Shown: positions 22,241-34,753 of the stretch, piece by piece | Position numbering within the stretch: position 1 is the first letter of the stretch | How the letters are laid out: each line of letters opens with the position of its first letter | From: Symsagittifera roscoffensis | Lineage: Eukaryota > Xenacoelomorpha > Acoela > Convolutidae | Length of the DNA: 60,000 nt | Assembly (NCBI RefSeq): GCF_963678635.1 | Contig: NC_087067.1 | Location: forward strand, 4,537,072 to 4,597,071 | Direction of reading: 5' to 3' | Notes under the pieces: model-generated | Seen by the model: the letters and a program-made list of their open reading frames with translations, nothing else | Told to the model about the DNA's origin: nothing | The model's database searches: none | Program-made: the position numbers and the translations under genes

Positions 22241-22832
22241 TGTCAGGGTACTCTCAGGGGTTGCAAATCTTGCTTCCAAATATGACTGCTCAAATCCTTG
22301 TTGTTTTCGAGATATGAGGTTTCTTGTGATTTTTCAAAAATTTTTCAGAAAGCTTAATCAAATTTTTTTCTTCAATTTGAAATTCTCAACCCTGTAGTCG
22401 GGGACTATCAGAGTACTCTCAGGTGGATGCGAATCTTGCCTCTAGTTATGACTGCTCAAATTCTTGTAGTTTTTGAGATATGACGTTTCTTGTGATTTTT
22501 GTAAAAAAAATTTCGGAAAACCCAAACAAATTCTTTTTTCAAATTTTGAATTTCCCAACCTTGTCGTTGGGTGCTGTCAGGGTACTCCCAGGAGTTTTAA
22601 ATCTGGCCTCCAAAAATGACTACCCAAATATTTGTATTTTTCGAGATATGACATCTTCGAAATTTGACGGAAAATAGGAATTAAAAAAATTATTAAATAT
22701 GAAGTTACCAACCATGTTATTGGGTGGTGTCAGAGTGCACTAAAAGCCTGCAGATCTGGTTTCCAATATATGCAGTTTTTCATGAGATGCGAAAAATTTG
22801 AAGCACCAGAGGGGCGCTACACGCTAGTATAT
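22241..22832 (+). repeat. Minisatellite array B and its conserved tail
   Basis: Units start at 22242, 22405, 22576 and 22729 with the same phrases as array A (about 150-170 bp spacing). Both arrays end with GGGTG(C/G)TGTCAGAG, a TGCAGTTTTTCATGAG phrase and ACACGCTAGTA. The shared tail stops at about 22832, right where the esterase pseudo-exon begins. Confidence 0.8.
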
Positions 22833-22835
22833 TTT

Positions 22836-23115
22836 ACGGATCTCGATCCCATATGGAAACCTAGGAGCTTACTTTAACGCGACGTCAATGCGCCCGCCTT
22901 GCGTGCAAACCGCCGACCCCGAATCAAAGAACTCTTCCCACGAAGACTGTTTGTAAGTAAACATCTGGGCACCTAATGATCTCTTCAAATATGGTGCTGG
23001 ATACCCTGTTTTGGTCGCTTTCATTAGTGGGGGTTTTGACGGAACCAATCAAAACGACCAACTGTTCAACGGACTGAAGTTAGCAGAATCGCAAGATATT
23101 ATAGTCGTTATTTTT
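22836..23115 (+). pseudogene. Esterase-like pseudo-exon: signature 2 and oxyanion loop
   Basis: One frame reads FNATSMRPPCVQT, then HEDCL, a TAA stop, then VNIWAP and later PVLVAFISGGFDG and QDIIVVI. This is the type-B carboxylesterase signature 2 (EDCLYxN) followed by the oxyanion-loop region (HGGGF in active enzymes, ISGGF here). The stop sits exactly at the Tyr position of the signature. Upstream, an IPYG segment runs straight into the FNATSM part, suggesting loss of some residues. It belongs to the N-terminal half of the same family as the gene at 6129-9022 and lies at the head of locus 2. No clear donor follows, and the frame ends in a TAA after GES-like sequence at about 23126. Confidence 0.8.
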
Positions 23116-23324
23116 TTGGAAAGCTAAACAGAAAATTTAGCTTTCCGACCTACAGAGTCAGACTTTTTGGATTTCTGAGATTTCGGACTTTTTGCGAGGT
23201 ACTTAAAATTCAGAAAGCAAACTAATTCAATGTATTTATCGACGTAACGGAAATTGAAAAATCGAAAATCACTGAATCGCTGAAATCAAAACTGCGTTAA
23301 GTTGAAAAAAAATAGTCGGACATC

Positions 23325-23925
23325 TACATATTCTTCCAGTCAGTTATAAAGTTGCTAAAGTTGAACCTCTCCACGAAGAACGCAAAGAACTGGACCCATT
23401 AAAATACAGGCCATTCTCTCTACTACCAACTTTGAGTGAAATTTCTGAGCGAGTCATTTATAATCCAATGAATAAATATCTCACAAGAAATCAACTTTGA
23501 ATTCTTATTAAAGTTCATTTTTGGATTCATAATCAGTTTGGATCTATATCAAAAAAAGTACTATTTAAGTTTAATAACCATAATTGAAGAAGCGCGTCAA
23601 ATCTGGGATTCTAAGTCACAATGGCACAGTGCGCATTCAATTATTTTAAAAAAGCCTTTGATACAGTTGTTCACATGCTTTAAAAAAATGAAGAAAAAAA
23701 CGTGACTCATGTGAATTTTGGCTCGTTTTTTAACCTACTCGAAACCCTATTTCGAAAATCTACGTTGCCACTAACACCAAACGATCTGAAAACAGAGAGG
23801 TTAAATTTAGCTTTTCTCAGGCATCCACATTAGGCCCACTACTTGAAAGTTCCTATTGATTTTGAATTTTCCTTCAGAGATCATATCGCAAAAATGATTG
23901 AAAAAGGCCAGGTTTTTTGGTTTGT
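23325..23925 (+). pseudogene. Non-LTR reverse transcriptase relic
   Basis: Broken frames give KVAKVEPLHEERKELDPLKY then RPFSLLPTLSEISERVI (RT blocks 1-2), FKKAFDTVVH (FSKAFDTV block), a decayed SQASTLGPLL (PQGSxLGPLL), and a SFRDHIAKMIEKG segment typical of the region after the RT palm. The YADD region is missing between the last two. Several stops and frameshifts make it dead. It separates the pseudo-exon at 22.9 kb from the duplicated block at 23954. Confidence 0.8.
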
Positions 23926-25670
23926 ATTATAGGCTGAGAAAAGTCTTCAGTAGAAACAACTACTAAAAGTATAGAACGCTTAATTCTGTAAAATAAATGG
24001 CAAAACTGTTAAATACCGTGCTATAAAATATATGACAAAATGCAATTTGTAATTGATGTCGCTTTATTTTCTTCTTCGTGCAAAAAGAAACTCATAGTAT
24101 TTGTTTCTTAACTAAAAATTAAATTAAATGCACATTATAATTATCAGATTTTGAGTGGAGCTGCTATTAGTATTATTAACATTATGGTTTTTCATTCAGA
24201 TTTTTGTCAACCTACTTTTTTTATGATTAGTTATTTTCATTACGTTTACTATATGATTACAAAATATGGGATAGCAAGAGTGTTGCAGCCAGGTAGTGAC
24301 TCTTTTCCCGTAAAAAATTTTGCTCACAGGACTTATTTCTCGGTCACATCTGTTGGAAATACTGAAAGAGACATGTACTGAGCATGTTAGCATGCATTCT
24401 TACTAACCATCCTACAGGAAATAATTTTTTTTAAGGCTGGTTGTAAATTTACTATCTCTATTCGCTTTTTGGTTTTTCCTTTTCTTTTTTTGGCTGAATA
24501 GATTCTGGCCTGTTTTATATCGGGTTAGTGGCGTCATATAACATCGTTGGATGACCACAAAAACTTTTAGTGTGCGTCTGTGTTTTGAGGGAGAGTGGGA
24601 CTTCTGCGTGTTTTGCTCAGTATCTATTTTCGCTTTTGGTACATCTGGCTAAGCTTTCTTCCGATGCGAACTCCACTTTCTATCGTCTTGTCATAAATTT
24701 TTCAAAACTTGATTTACTCATTTTGAAAGATCCAATTTTTTCGACAAATTTAATTTTTTGCTTTCTGATCTTAATGATGTCATTATTTTTTGTTAGTAAA
24801 CCAAATTTAATTTAGAAAATACTCGCACGATCATTTGAAATTTGCAAAATTTCTGCAAAGGTATGTTTTTTCTTCAATGTTTTTCGAATAAGTGAATCCT
24901 AATACAAAGTTTTTTGCAACCATCTAAGTTTCACTGGTTCAACTAACATACTTGTACAAAGACTAACTTTTTTTTCTCTCAAACAGACCTTTCTAACAAA
25001 ATTTTTGTAAAAATCAAAATTTGTTCCTGCTAAAATTTTGCTTACCATAGAAAACGTTGAGATAAAGATAAGATTTAAACAAGTTTTGATACCATGAAGA
25101 CTATTCAAGGCATTTTGAGCTCATTAAAATCTTCAAAGCAAGAGGCTCAAATTGAATACTGACAGAATTTTTTTTTCAGAAGACGTCCAGAAAAAATGTC
25201 ATCTTTTACGCTCAATTTTGAAGAACATTGGCACACAAAACACCTGATTTTTGAAAAGTAGTGGCAATGTCTCCACTTTGTTGAAAAATTAGATAGACCG
25301 ATGGTAGAAAACTAAAGGTTGGTTTTGCTTTGAAGAAAAAGTTGTAAAGTTTTGTAGAAAAGCATAAAAATAGCACTGTACAATCACTTCAGCAAATTTT
25401 TAACTAAAAGCCTTGTTTTGTCAAAATTTCGAACCAAAAATTGTTCAAATCCAGATGCTTTGGTTCTTGAAAAGAATTTACGATAGATAACAAGCCGATT
25501 TCAGAAATCACCGATTTTTAAATCATTTTTGAAAGCGTTCGATAACTTTTCCCATTTTGATTTAAAATGAAGACTTTTAAACATTCGAGTGAAATGCTCG
25601 TCTTGATGACTATAACTGATTGTCTAGCCAAACCCAAATATTTTTTATCAGAGTTTAAAATACGAGCTCG

Positions 25671-26110
25671 AAAAGTTTGGAAATCACAAGTGGAGATCCG
25701 CAAGGCTCGTTATTAGGTCCGCTTTTGTTTTGCATCTGTATGAACAATCTAGTTGGAGTCCTCAAATTTGCAAAACCCTATTTATTTGCCGACAATTTGA
25801 AGGTTTTACCCGTTTTAAAAGGTTTTTGGCAAGTACAGGATGATCATCATGCAATAGAAATGTGGGTTTAAAAAAGAAATGACTCAGCAATTTATAATCC
25901 TGGTTACCTAAAATTATGAGGGCAAATTGCAACTTTCTTATTAGTGGGGAAACTCAGGCAAACTTTAAAGTGGTGGAAAACCTGAGAATATATAAATGTG
26001 AAAATTTGATTCAGAGCTTTCTTATTGAGAAAAGTTTTTTGTCTCCTGAAACGGAATGTCTCAGTAAAAGTCTAAAAGTGGTAAAGCTGTGTCTGTATAA
26101 GTCTTAGATA
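25671..26110 (+). pseudogene. Non-LTR reverse transcriptase fragment, locus-2 copy
   Basis: Same fragment as at 2262 with EITSGDPQGSLLGPLLFC and a better-kept active-site box (FADNLKV, equivalent to YADD). It stays open for about 64 codons to a TAA at 25869. Later frames are broken. Confidence 0.8.
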
Positions 26111-28275
26111 CTTCCAGTTCTGTCGTAAGGTTTTACTTGTGTATTTTCAAGCCGAGCGGAAATACAAAGGCTGGAAAGATAAAGGAAAATCGTTGTTTAA
26201 TGAGTAACAAAAAACAAAAAGAAACAGAATACTCAGCTCCAATCCTTCATGATTTGCCCCTCTCATTTTTTCTTTACACTTTCGAAAGCAGGTGTCTTGT
26301 AATCGAGAATTGGACATTTTTCCGTAAACAACTTTCCTCTTAAGTTATCATTCTGCTTTATTTTTGCTTTTTCGAGGTTCTTTTGGACTTGGCTTTTTTC
26401 AGTATGTATGCAGTTGAATAATTTTTCCGGTAAAAATTGATTTGTCGGAATTTCGTTTATCTGGTCAAGTTTTATCGATTTAGTTGTCACACCACGGATT
26501 TTGCTTGTGACGTAAGCAAGTATCTTGGTATCATGTCCATTGTAGTTTCAAGGGGACCCGAAATTTTTCAAAATTTTCATGTAATCAATTTTTCTTCGGC
26601 TCATCTGTTGTCTGATCTAAGATTGTCGGCTGTGTTTGCGATTTTTTCCGTTGCTTTTTTCTTACAGTCTGGATTAGCATATACGCTTAGAATTCCAGTT
26701 TGGATTTTTTTCGCTTTGTTACTCAGAGGAGTTGGCGAGTGAAATTTGTTCCACTCCCCTGCTCCTCTGTGTGTCTGCATACCCACCTAGTCTCTTTTTA
26801 CTTTACTCTTCTGTCAACCGTTTTTAAGAAAGTATGTTGGGGCATGTTTGACCTTTTTTTCACAAAATTACTGCCTCGAATCAAATATTATGGTTTCAAT
26901 GAAAAGAAAGGATGTTGAAATGTTCCCCTGCATTAGCAGCTACGCCAAAAAATTTTTTAAATTAAAAAATGTTATGGCCCTCGGAATTGTCATATTTCTG
27001 ATTTTTTGAATTTTTTGAATTTTCTCGAACACTAACCTTCAAATCGGAGACTCTGGGTTTAATCAAAATAACGAGTTGAGTGAAAATTTTTAGCATAAAT
27101 GACTACGCTCAGTTTTTTAACACGAAAAGTTATGGCCTTCCGGAAAGTCAATTTTTAAAAAACTATCAGACTTTTCTTAAAAATTTCCCCAAACTTGAAT
27201 TTCTGAGCTCAACTGAAATTTCAGGTTGCGTTAATTTCTTCTGCATAAGCCACCTCACCCCAAAGTGTGAACACAATAAGTCATGATTCTCGGAAAAGTT
27301 AATTTTTTGATCTGATGACTGTTTTTAGACACTTTTTGTTTTCTCTCGATAATTATCCTGCCAAATCTGATCTCAGGAGTTAAATCGAAACAACAGGTTT
27401 TTGGAAGCTTTCTTTTATAATAAGCTACATTCAATTCTTTCAAAAAAACTTTCATTCTGAAAAATGATTTTGAAGCATTGACCGTTTTTTAGAAACTTAT
27501 CGACTTTTCTCAAAACTATACTTTACTCAATTATGGAGACTACAAAAATTTAGTTCAATTATTGTTTTTTTTTCAACTTGTTCATTCTTTTTTCGATTTC
27601 TTTTGATTGTTTCATGTTTGAGTTGTATCGCAAATTGTGCGAAGCTCCGATTCACCTCTGTGTAAAATAAATGACATCCTAAAACTTGCGAAAACACTAA
27701 ATGATATCACCAGCTGTATTCCGTTGTCAGATCTGCAAAGTTGTCAAAACAACGAATGAAGTGGTCGAAAATGCGAACAGAAAAACGCAAAACTACTTTG
27801 TGTACAACACATGTCGCAAATCAAACATCGTTTTTTCAAATGAAAATTAGAGAAATTTCCAGACTAGAAATAGAACAGTCAAAACAATGTCGATATTCTT
27901 CAAAGAAAAGTTTTCTGAGCGAAACATTTAATAGTTGTGATTGTCAAAATTGTCGTAATAACTAGACGTTACTTTAATGAATAACGGCTGTAAGGAACCA
28001 GTCCTTCAAGATTGCTGTAAATACACAACAACATCAAGGACAACTGGCTACTATGCTAGAAGAATAGAGTGCTCCGACCACAATCTTCGAAAACTACAAA
28101 AAAAAAGTTTTTTCAAAATTTTTTTGTTGTTTCTGCGTGGTGGATAAAAAAGATCCGAAGTATAAACCAGAGCTTGGGTATATTTGGCAGTCATTGTAAA
28201 ACACGCAAAGCGTGCAACATTTTTTGTAGATAAATGAATAGAAAAACAAAAAAATCAAAAACAAACTAAAGTTTT

Positions 28276-28608
28276 AGGCTTCAAGTTTTTGTAAGCTATT
28301 GTAAGCATTTTCGCTCGCATTATTCGCTGGAATTAAGACCAAAAAAATCACAAAATGTAAAAACTGTTTTTTTTCTCGATTCTCTAAATAATAAATTCCT
28401 TCGAATCTCGACTGAAAGGGCTTTAATATGATATATCAATCGACCCATTCTTATGATTATTTGTGGCACCTAATTTTGATTGGAAAACAAATTAAAACAC
28501 ACCCGAATACAAAGTTCTTCCTCATTTTTCAAATCGTCGGAACAATATCAAAAAAATCTCCACTCCGAGTCCCCATTGATGTAATTTTCAATTATAAATT
28601 TCTGTTTA
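28276..28608. repeat. Dispersed repeat (copy b)
   Basis: Locus-2 counterpart of 5757-6095, with the same hallmarks GGGCTTTAATATGATATATC and TTGTGGCACCTAAT. Confidence 0.6.
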
Positions 28609-28648
28609 AGAATTTGATCTGGGAAGCTTAGTCTTTTCTTTTATACAG

Positions 28649-28680
28649 GAACAACTGGCTTCGAAGGAGTGCACTTCTTT
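28649..28680 (+). pseudogene. Stub of the first esterase exon in locus 2
   Basis: After the same TTTATACAG acceptor, about 30 bases of the exon survive (GAACAACTGGCTTCGAAGGA then GTGCACTTCTT). The sequence then jumps to intron equivalent to 6433 (TTTGTCGACC). The deletion joins at a CTTCTT/TTTTTT run. Confidence 0.85.
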
Positions 28681-29046
28681 TGTCGACCTTTGGTGGATAA
28701 GCTTGAGTAATTTGAATTTTTCAAGCTTTCCCGATACCCAAAACTTACCATATTTGTGAAAACTTTTAGCACCGCTGACATTTTTTTGATTAAAAAAAAA
28801 TGCCGTTTATGAATGCGTCTTGTCTAAAAATCGGGTTGTTTTGAGGGATTTTGTCCAAAAATCGGGACTTTCACAATAAAATTAAATTGGCGTCAAATAG
28901 AATTTTTAGGGCTGGTTGGTCCGATATGGGTGTCTAAAATAGTATTAAAGGACGGTTTCTATAAACCAATTGACTACCAGAATTGAGATGAGTTGCTGAA
29001 CATAATAACAATTTTCTTAAAATCTAGTTAGTTTAGGAATATCACA

Positions 29047-29064
29047 TGGCGCAGCCAGCAGGAT
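29047..29064 (+). other. Primer-binding site of gypsy element 1
   Basis: TGGCGCAGCCAGCAGGAT follows an LTR end ...CACA. It resembles the TGGCGCAGTC-type sites of many gypsy-group elements and the site at 44606 in element 3. The first ATG of the gag frame (29046) overlaps the LTR/PBS junction. Confidence 0.6.
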
Positions 29065-29091
29065 TTCTGGCTCAGGACAATAGAACTGACA

Positions 29092-30314
29092 TGGGAATCC
29101 CTGTTTATTGGACCACAGCGAACTCTGATCCACCTTGGAATTTTAAAGTATGGTTCGATCAGTTCCTGATGGCGGTAACTGTAAAAAAAAATGTCAACCC
29201 AGAGGTTATGCTGGAAGATCCTAAACCAGTGTTGGAGGAGCCGGAACCCCGTCCAGAAACACCCAGAGAGGGCGAATCTGCTGCTGCAACAGCAGCTAGA
29301 GAAGTACGGGACAGACTATTAAAAGATCGAGTAGCAGCCGAGACTGAAGAGAGGAGAGAAAGAGGACCTAAAGTGGTTCACAATATTTACTACAACGAAG
29401 TTCAAAAGCGATTAGTATCAAGACTATTTCTTGCGTTTGGGACGGAAAGAAGGAAACGTTTTGTTCAAAAAATACCACATGTTGAGATTTCTCAATTGGA
29501 ATTTAAAGAGATGGCTAGATTAGCAAAAGAGACTTTTGAAAAATGCCAAAGCATCACATATGAGCGTTACAAGTTATTTAAAAGATCGCAGGAAATGGGA
29601 GAATCGTTAGAGTAATTTCATGCCGCACTAACTGCTCAAGCAGCAAAATTGGCATTGGACACTTTAGAAGATGAGTTAGTCAGAGATCTCTTTATTACTA
29701 AAATGCGAAGTCCGGCATTGCAGGACACGCTCACGTTCGAAACATTACCTCCTGAAGAAGTATTAAAACGTGCGATAAAATTCGAGCAGAGTAAACAATC
29801 GACACAGGCGTTTATGAAGTCCACTCTGGATACTGCACAAACAATAACTCAAACAGGTTCTCAAATTAAAATCAAGCAGGAACCGATCCTGGCGGTAGGA
29901 AACAGGAATCAGAATACTAGAAAACCCTATCGCGAAAGGAATAGACGGAAACCGCCGGAAGGAAGTGCGATATCGAATAAATATAACGCAGATGATAGGA
30001 AACAATGTAATAGGTGTGGCAAACCATTTGTAGATGGTCATTTGAAAAATTGTGCGGCAATGGGAAAACAATGTAAGAACTGTATTAAACCAAACTACTT
30101 TGCTCGAATGTGTCGCTCACAACAAGTCAGTGAAATAACTGAGAATACAGAGAGTTCTGAGGAAGAACGTAATTTGATTCAAACATTTGATTCGTGCGAA
30201 GAATTTGAGGTTATGGCAATTGAACAAAAAGACAGTCAGATAGAGATGATCAATCGATACATCGAAGAGAAAGTAAAAGAGAACAGTGGCAGCAATGGAG
30301 TAAACAAACTCTAA
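29092..30314 (+). pseudogene. Gypsy element 1 gag with one in-frame stop
   Basis: The frame is open from the LTR/PBS junction; the first ATG outside the primer site is at 29092. It carries DPPWNFKVWFDQF near the N-terminus, an acidic Pro/Glu-rich linker, and two Cys-rich knuckles (CNRC...H...C near 30010-30052 and CKNC...ARMC near 30073-30114; the second lacks the usual His). One TAA at 29613-29615 interrupts the frame, which then continues without shift to 30314. A single nonsense change makes the copy defective unless read through. Gag packages element RNA into particles. Confidence 0.8.
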
Positions 30315-30356
30315 ACGAAAAAGACTGACATTCGGAAAAATTCAACATCGGGAAGG

Positions 30357-30883
30357 ATGAAATCACTGAAAGCCCTAATCCGAATTGATAACCAAATAAT
30401 AAATATGACCGTGGACACCGGAAGCCCAATTTCATTTATAAATTGGACAGTGGCGAAACAGATTTTAGACTCGTCAGGGAAAATACAGTTTACTCCGATC
30501 GAAAAATTGAACATGCCAGCACAAGTCATGGACTATAATAAAAAACCAATAGCAATATTGGGTGCTGTGAAGGGAAAATACGGTCCGCTGGCTGGGAAGT
30601 TCCGGATGCCACATTTCTGATAACTGAACGAAGGACACGGTGTATCTTAGGTTTAGATTTACAAAATAAAGTGGGTATAACCACTACGCAAAGACCCGCC
30701 CCGAAGAGAAAATCCCGATTTGACATAATGCTGTGCGAACAGTCGGGGCCGTGGAAAGAAAATTTCTATGATGATTTCAAACCCCTGTTTGACAGAAAAG
30801 GACGATCAGTACATCTGTGCCATTCTGCCAGATTGACACAGCGCAACCTTCCAGCGACACGAAAGAAAACGAAAAAGCCTTAG
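30357..30883 (+). pseudogene. Gypsy element 1 aspartic protease region
   Basis: In the same frame as gag, the VDTGSPISFIN motif (near 30411) is the aspartic-protease active site, and RCILGLDLQNK (near 30635) is the conserved C-terminal ILG block. Between them the frame is lost at about 30618. It continues in another frame to 30883 with no reverse-transcriptase block. The rest of pol is missing. Confidence 0.75.
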
Positions 30884-33800
30884 TAACGAAAAATTACTGC
30901 GAAGGAGGGTCTAGATATTCCGAGAATTTGAATTTTTAAAATTTCGAATGACGGGCCAATATTTCTGAGAAATACAAAAAGACGGCCATTTTGAGTAAAA
31001 AGGACGAAAAACAAAACAACAACAAATATAGTGAGAAACGGTCGTGCGGGAACACGAGAAAAACGGAATCTCTTATCATGGCAATAACACGCGATAAGAA
31101 CCTTAGCAGTGGAAATTAGTGGAGAAGGAAGCTTCAGTGGGGAAGGAATATTCCACGGAATCCTCCCGTGCCACAAATTGGGAGAGATAAGAACGTTATC
31201 TCGAGAAGATTACGGGAGCGGAGGCTTGGTCCCACAGAGACTGTTGTATGTGAAGGGACTATATAAAGCTGACTTTGTAACTACTTGGATGTTGTAGAAC
31301 TCTGAATTAACACCGGTATAATTTGATATTTTAGAGTATGAGTAGCTAGAAAGAGGAAAGGGTCAATCCATCTCCAATGGATTTAATATAGAACTGTCAC
31401 AAAAAACATATTAAAATAGGGTATTCGAGCCGTGTTTTTAATAGCAATCACGTAGTCTGAGGATCCGAAACTCAGCTATGTGGTTGTGTTCGCATGTAAA
31501 CGAAAGCTGATCAAAAGTCGTTTGACTGATGGCCTAAAAATAGTAACTTTTTACTTAGCTCTAAACAGACCAGAAAATCAACTGGCAAGGTCGAGACGGT
31601 GAAAAACGAGTAGGATTAAGGTAACTGACGCCTGCCAGTCGTTAATAGGTACTTTTTCTACGCTCCGTCGCTGTGTAGTATTTGGGCGAATGTTACATAG
31701 ACGTTTTAATGGCGCTCCTGGGTGGGCCTGTTAAAGGCATGAGACCATCAGCAAGCGTTTCAGTGACGAACCCTCCGCTCCGGGCCTCTGCCCGAGTTAG
31801 AGGCCTTAATGACTGTTATTGTACTAGGGGGAAGATGCGTACCCTCCGTCTAGTACTATTTAGCTTTTTAACTTAGTTAACACCGAAAATTCCGGGGGCC
31901 GGAGGGTTAGGTGGGAAGTCATGAGCCCGCTTGTCCCAAGGTCCCAGGACCAAAAACAAATAAAGAGAAAGCGTAAAGCCAAACAAAAATGGTGTATAAC
32001 CAAGAAAACGCCAAAAACAAATTTATTTGAAAACAAAAAAATACAAAAAACAGTAAAAAAATCCAAAAAAGACCAAAAACAGTAAAAAATGTAAAGTGAC
32101 AGTTAATATGTTATTTCCGGACGAGATGTGATCTGACCTTCCTGTTTGTTGTTGTTTCAGATTGATTTATATCGTTTCTGATAGAAAGATTATGTGTTTT
32201 GGTTAAGGGTTGGATACCCTCCCTTGAGTGTAATTTGACTATTTAAGCACGTTAATGGTGATTTTGCCGGTGGCCGGAGGGTAGAGTGGCAAGCTGACCG
32301 ACGTGTTTCACACTCAACAAGGACATCAGGGACAACATCCATAACGACTGTTGGGTATCGTTGAAACAATTTTGGTATCGTTCGGGTACTATTTCATCAA
32401 AGCTTAAGTGGTGGGGGGCACGATTGGCGCGGTCCGATTGTACCCTCCATCGATTACAAATTTCCGAGTTAAGGGTCTTAGTTCGGGTATTTTGGTGCAA
32501 AAGAGGGTATAGTATTATTCATTAACGACTACTAATAGGTTATTATCCTTATTATTTATTACTTATCTCCTAATTAGACCCAAGAAACACCCAAATTTTG
32601 TCGAAAATTATCGATTTTCGACCAAACTGTAGACCCCCAAATTTTTGGATATCCGAGCTTTTCCGAACAGCAAAAAGCTTTTATATAGGGGGTAGCTACG
32701 TAGTTCGATCCCCCTAACTAGAGAAACCGCGTGAGAAAAGACTCAGTAAAAGTTGGAAAAAACCAAAATTTTTCGATCAAAATTTCGATAATTTTCTGAA
32801 TGTTGTCGATCTGTTTTGTGGATCGAGTTTTTGAGTTTTTAGAGTTAGAGCAATAAAATTTATTGTGTTAGGAGCGTGCTAGCATAACGTGCTCGGCTGT
32901 CAGAAAAATTCTTGAGTAACCCTCCGATTAGCTCCGTAGATAGAGCTAACGACTTAAGGATTGGAAAAGGAAGGAATCGGAGGGTCCAAATTTGATAGTT
33001 ATTGGCCAAATGTTTGTCTCCAAACCAATTTTGGTCCGTTTTTTTTTGCATAATTCCAGTGCCGTACAGGGCTACTACGCTCATTTCAATTATTTTTAGG
33101 CACTTTCAATATGAAGTGCGGAAAAAGTTTCTCAGAACCTATATAGGTGGTGAAAAAAGGCCATTTGAACAAATACGTTTTTGGCAATTTCTCAAATACT
33201 AGCCAACCAATCGGGATAATTTTGGTACCATAAGTCGACATTTTGGACCATTTTTTCGGACCGCAACCGTTTTTGGGTTGATATTTTCGGAAAAGAAAAA
33301 TTTTTTAGAATTTTTTGGTTCGGAGGGTCCAAATTATAGGCAACCCTCGGCAGAAAATTTTATCAAAACCTTTTTTTATCCTGCTGGGATGGTTGACCGT
33401 GTCAACCAACCTGGTCTTAAGAAACTTGCACCGCATTCAGAGTCTTTATTGCGGTAAATTAACCCTTTTTCCTGATTTTTGCGGAACCCTCCGGAGTAAC
33501 CTTCCGGAGTGACTTAAGCCCTTTAGCAACCCTCCTTAGTGGAGATTTTCCACGAGACCCTCCGAAGGAGTTAAAAACAACACCCCATAGGGAATTTAGC
33601 TTGTTTTGACGCTTTCTTTAGCTAGTTGAAGGCTATTTTCAAAAATTTGAAAATTTTGCAAGAACCCTCCAAAGTAACCCTCCGGAGCACCTTAAGCCTC
33701 TTATTGACCCTCCTTAGTGAGTTAAGGGGGACCCTCCGAAGTTTCTCGGGTGACTAAGGTACCCTCGTAAATGACCTTCAGGAGCAGGCTAAGTGTCTTA

Positions 33801-34753
33801 ACAACCCTCCGAAGTAACCCTCCGGAGTGACTTAAACCTAACAACCTCCATAGAAAATGGAGGAAACCTTCTGTGGCAGCTTGGGAAACGGAAAATATCC
33901 ATTTATTTAAGATTATATTAGGATATTAGGCGTGCTTATTAGGATCATAGGAGCCCATTTTGACCCGGAAATTCGTGATCAACTTTGGATTCTAGATCGG
34001 GTGTATAAGAAGTACCCGAACAAAATTTTTTTTTTTGATTGTGGTTTTGGTTGTGTGGTTGCCTTGAGCTACTCAATAGGAAAGTTCGGGCAATCCGGAA
34101 ACAAATAAAAGAAGACCTCGGTGAGTGTATTAGACAAATACACACTCACTTGAGAAGACTGTGTCCTGGGCTTCGTTCTTTCGGATCGTTCCGATTTAGT
34201 GAAGTCTTTTTCTTTAAGACTAAGTTTTATTCATCTGTTTCTGAATCATCACTGCTTTTTACCAAAGATTGTTTGATTTTAACAAAGCAGTGACTTGATA
34301 AGAGTGTGGCGGTAAATTGATACTGACGAAAGGTCGCTGTCACCTGTAGGATATTCTTATCTGATTATCTATTGTGTTTTGTGTATTGATTATATCTTGT
34401 GAAGATTTTATGATACCATTATACTATACAACAGGGTTGAGTTAGCATTATATCAATACTGAGTAGGCCCTGTGTGATTAATTTTAGCTGAGTCACTAAG
34501 ATTGTCAATGAGAAATCTATGAGACATTTTTGATACTTACGACATCGAAGAGGCAGCGTTAAGTAAGTTAACTTGAACTTGTTTGCGGTACGTGTTCATC
34601 GCCATTAAATTATAGGAATATTGTTATTTGTCACAAAGTATGTAGCGCAGGGACTCGTTAGGATCGACTACTAAGATTCCCAGGCTGAGCAAGGGAAGCA
34701 CGCGAAAATTTAAAACTAGGCGTAGCCAGTCCTCGTTTAGCAGCGCTTCCGAC
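30884..34753. other. 3.9-kb non-coding stretch with dispersed CCCTCCG motif
   Basis: No gene. A TATA-like ACTATATAAAGC at 31258 suggests LTR promoter sequence. From about 31.75 to 33.87 kb the words ACCCTCCG or its complement CGGAGGGT recur about twenty times, densest at 33485-33830 as AACCCTCCGGAGT...GACTTAAG. It probably is LTR/leader of element 2 or an inserted non-autonomous element. I could not find the matching second LTR. Confidence 0.5.

Larger units (their letters stand above)
23954..29034. repeat. Segmental duplication, copy 2 (partner 523-6783)
   Basis: Colinear with copy 1. It has an insertion of about 60 bp near 23995-24060 and lacks the tandem copy. It carries unique sequence 26740-26965 and jumps at 28680 from the 5' end of the esterase exon straight to sequence equivalent to 6433. 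It ends at 29030-29034, where a gypsy LTR remnant begins. Confidence 0.85.
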
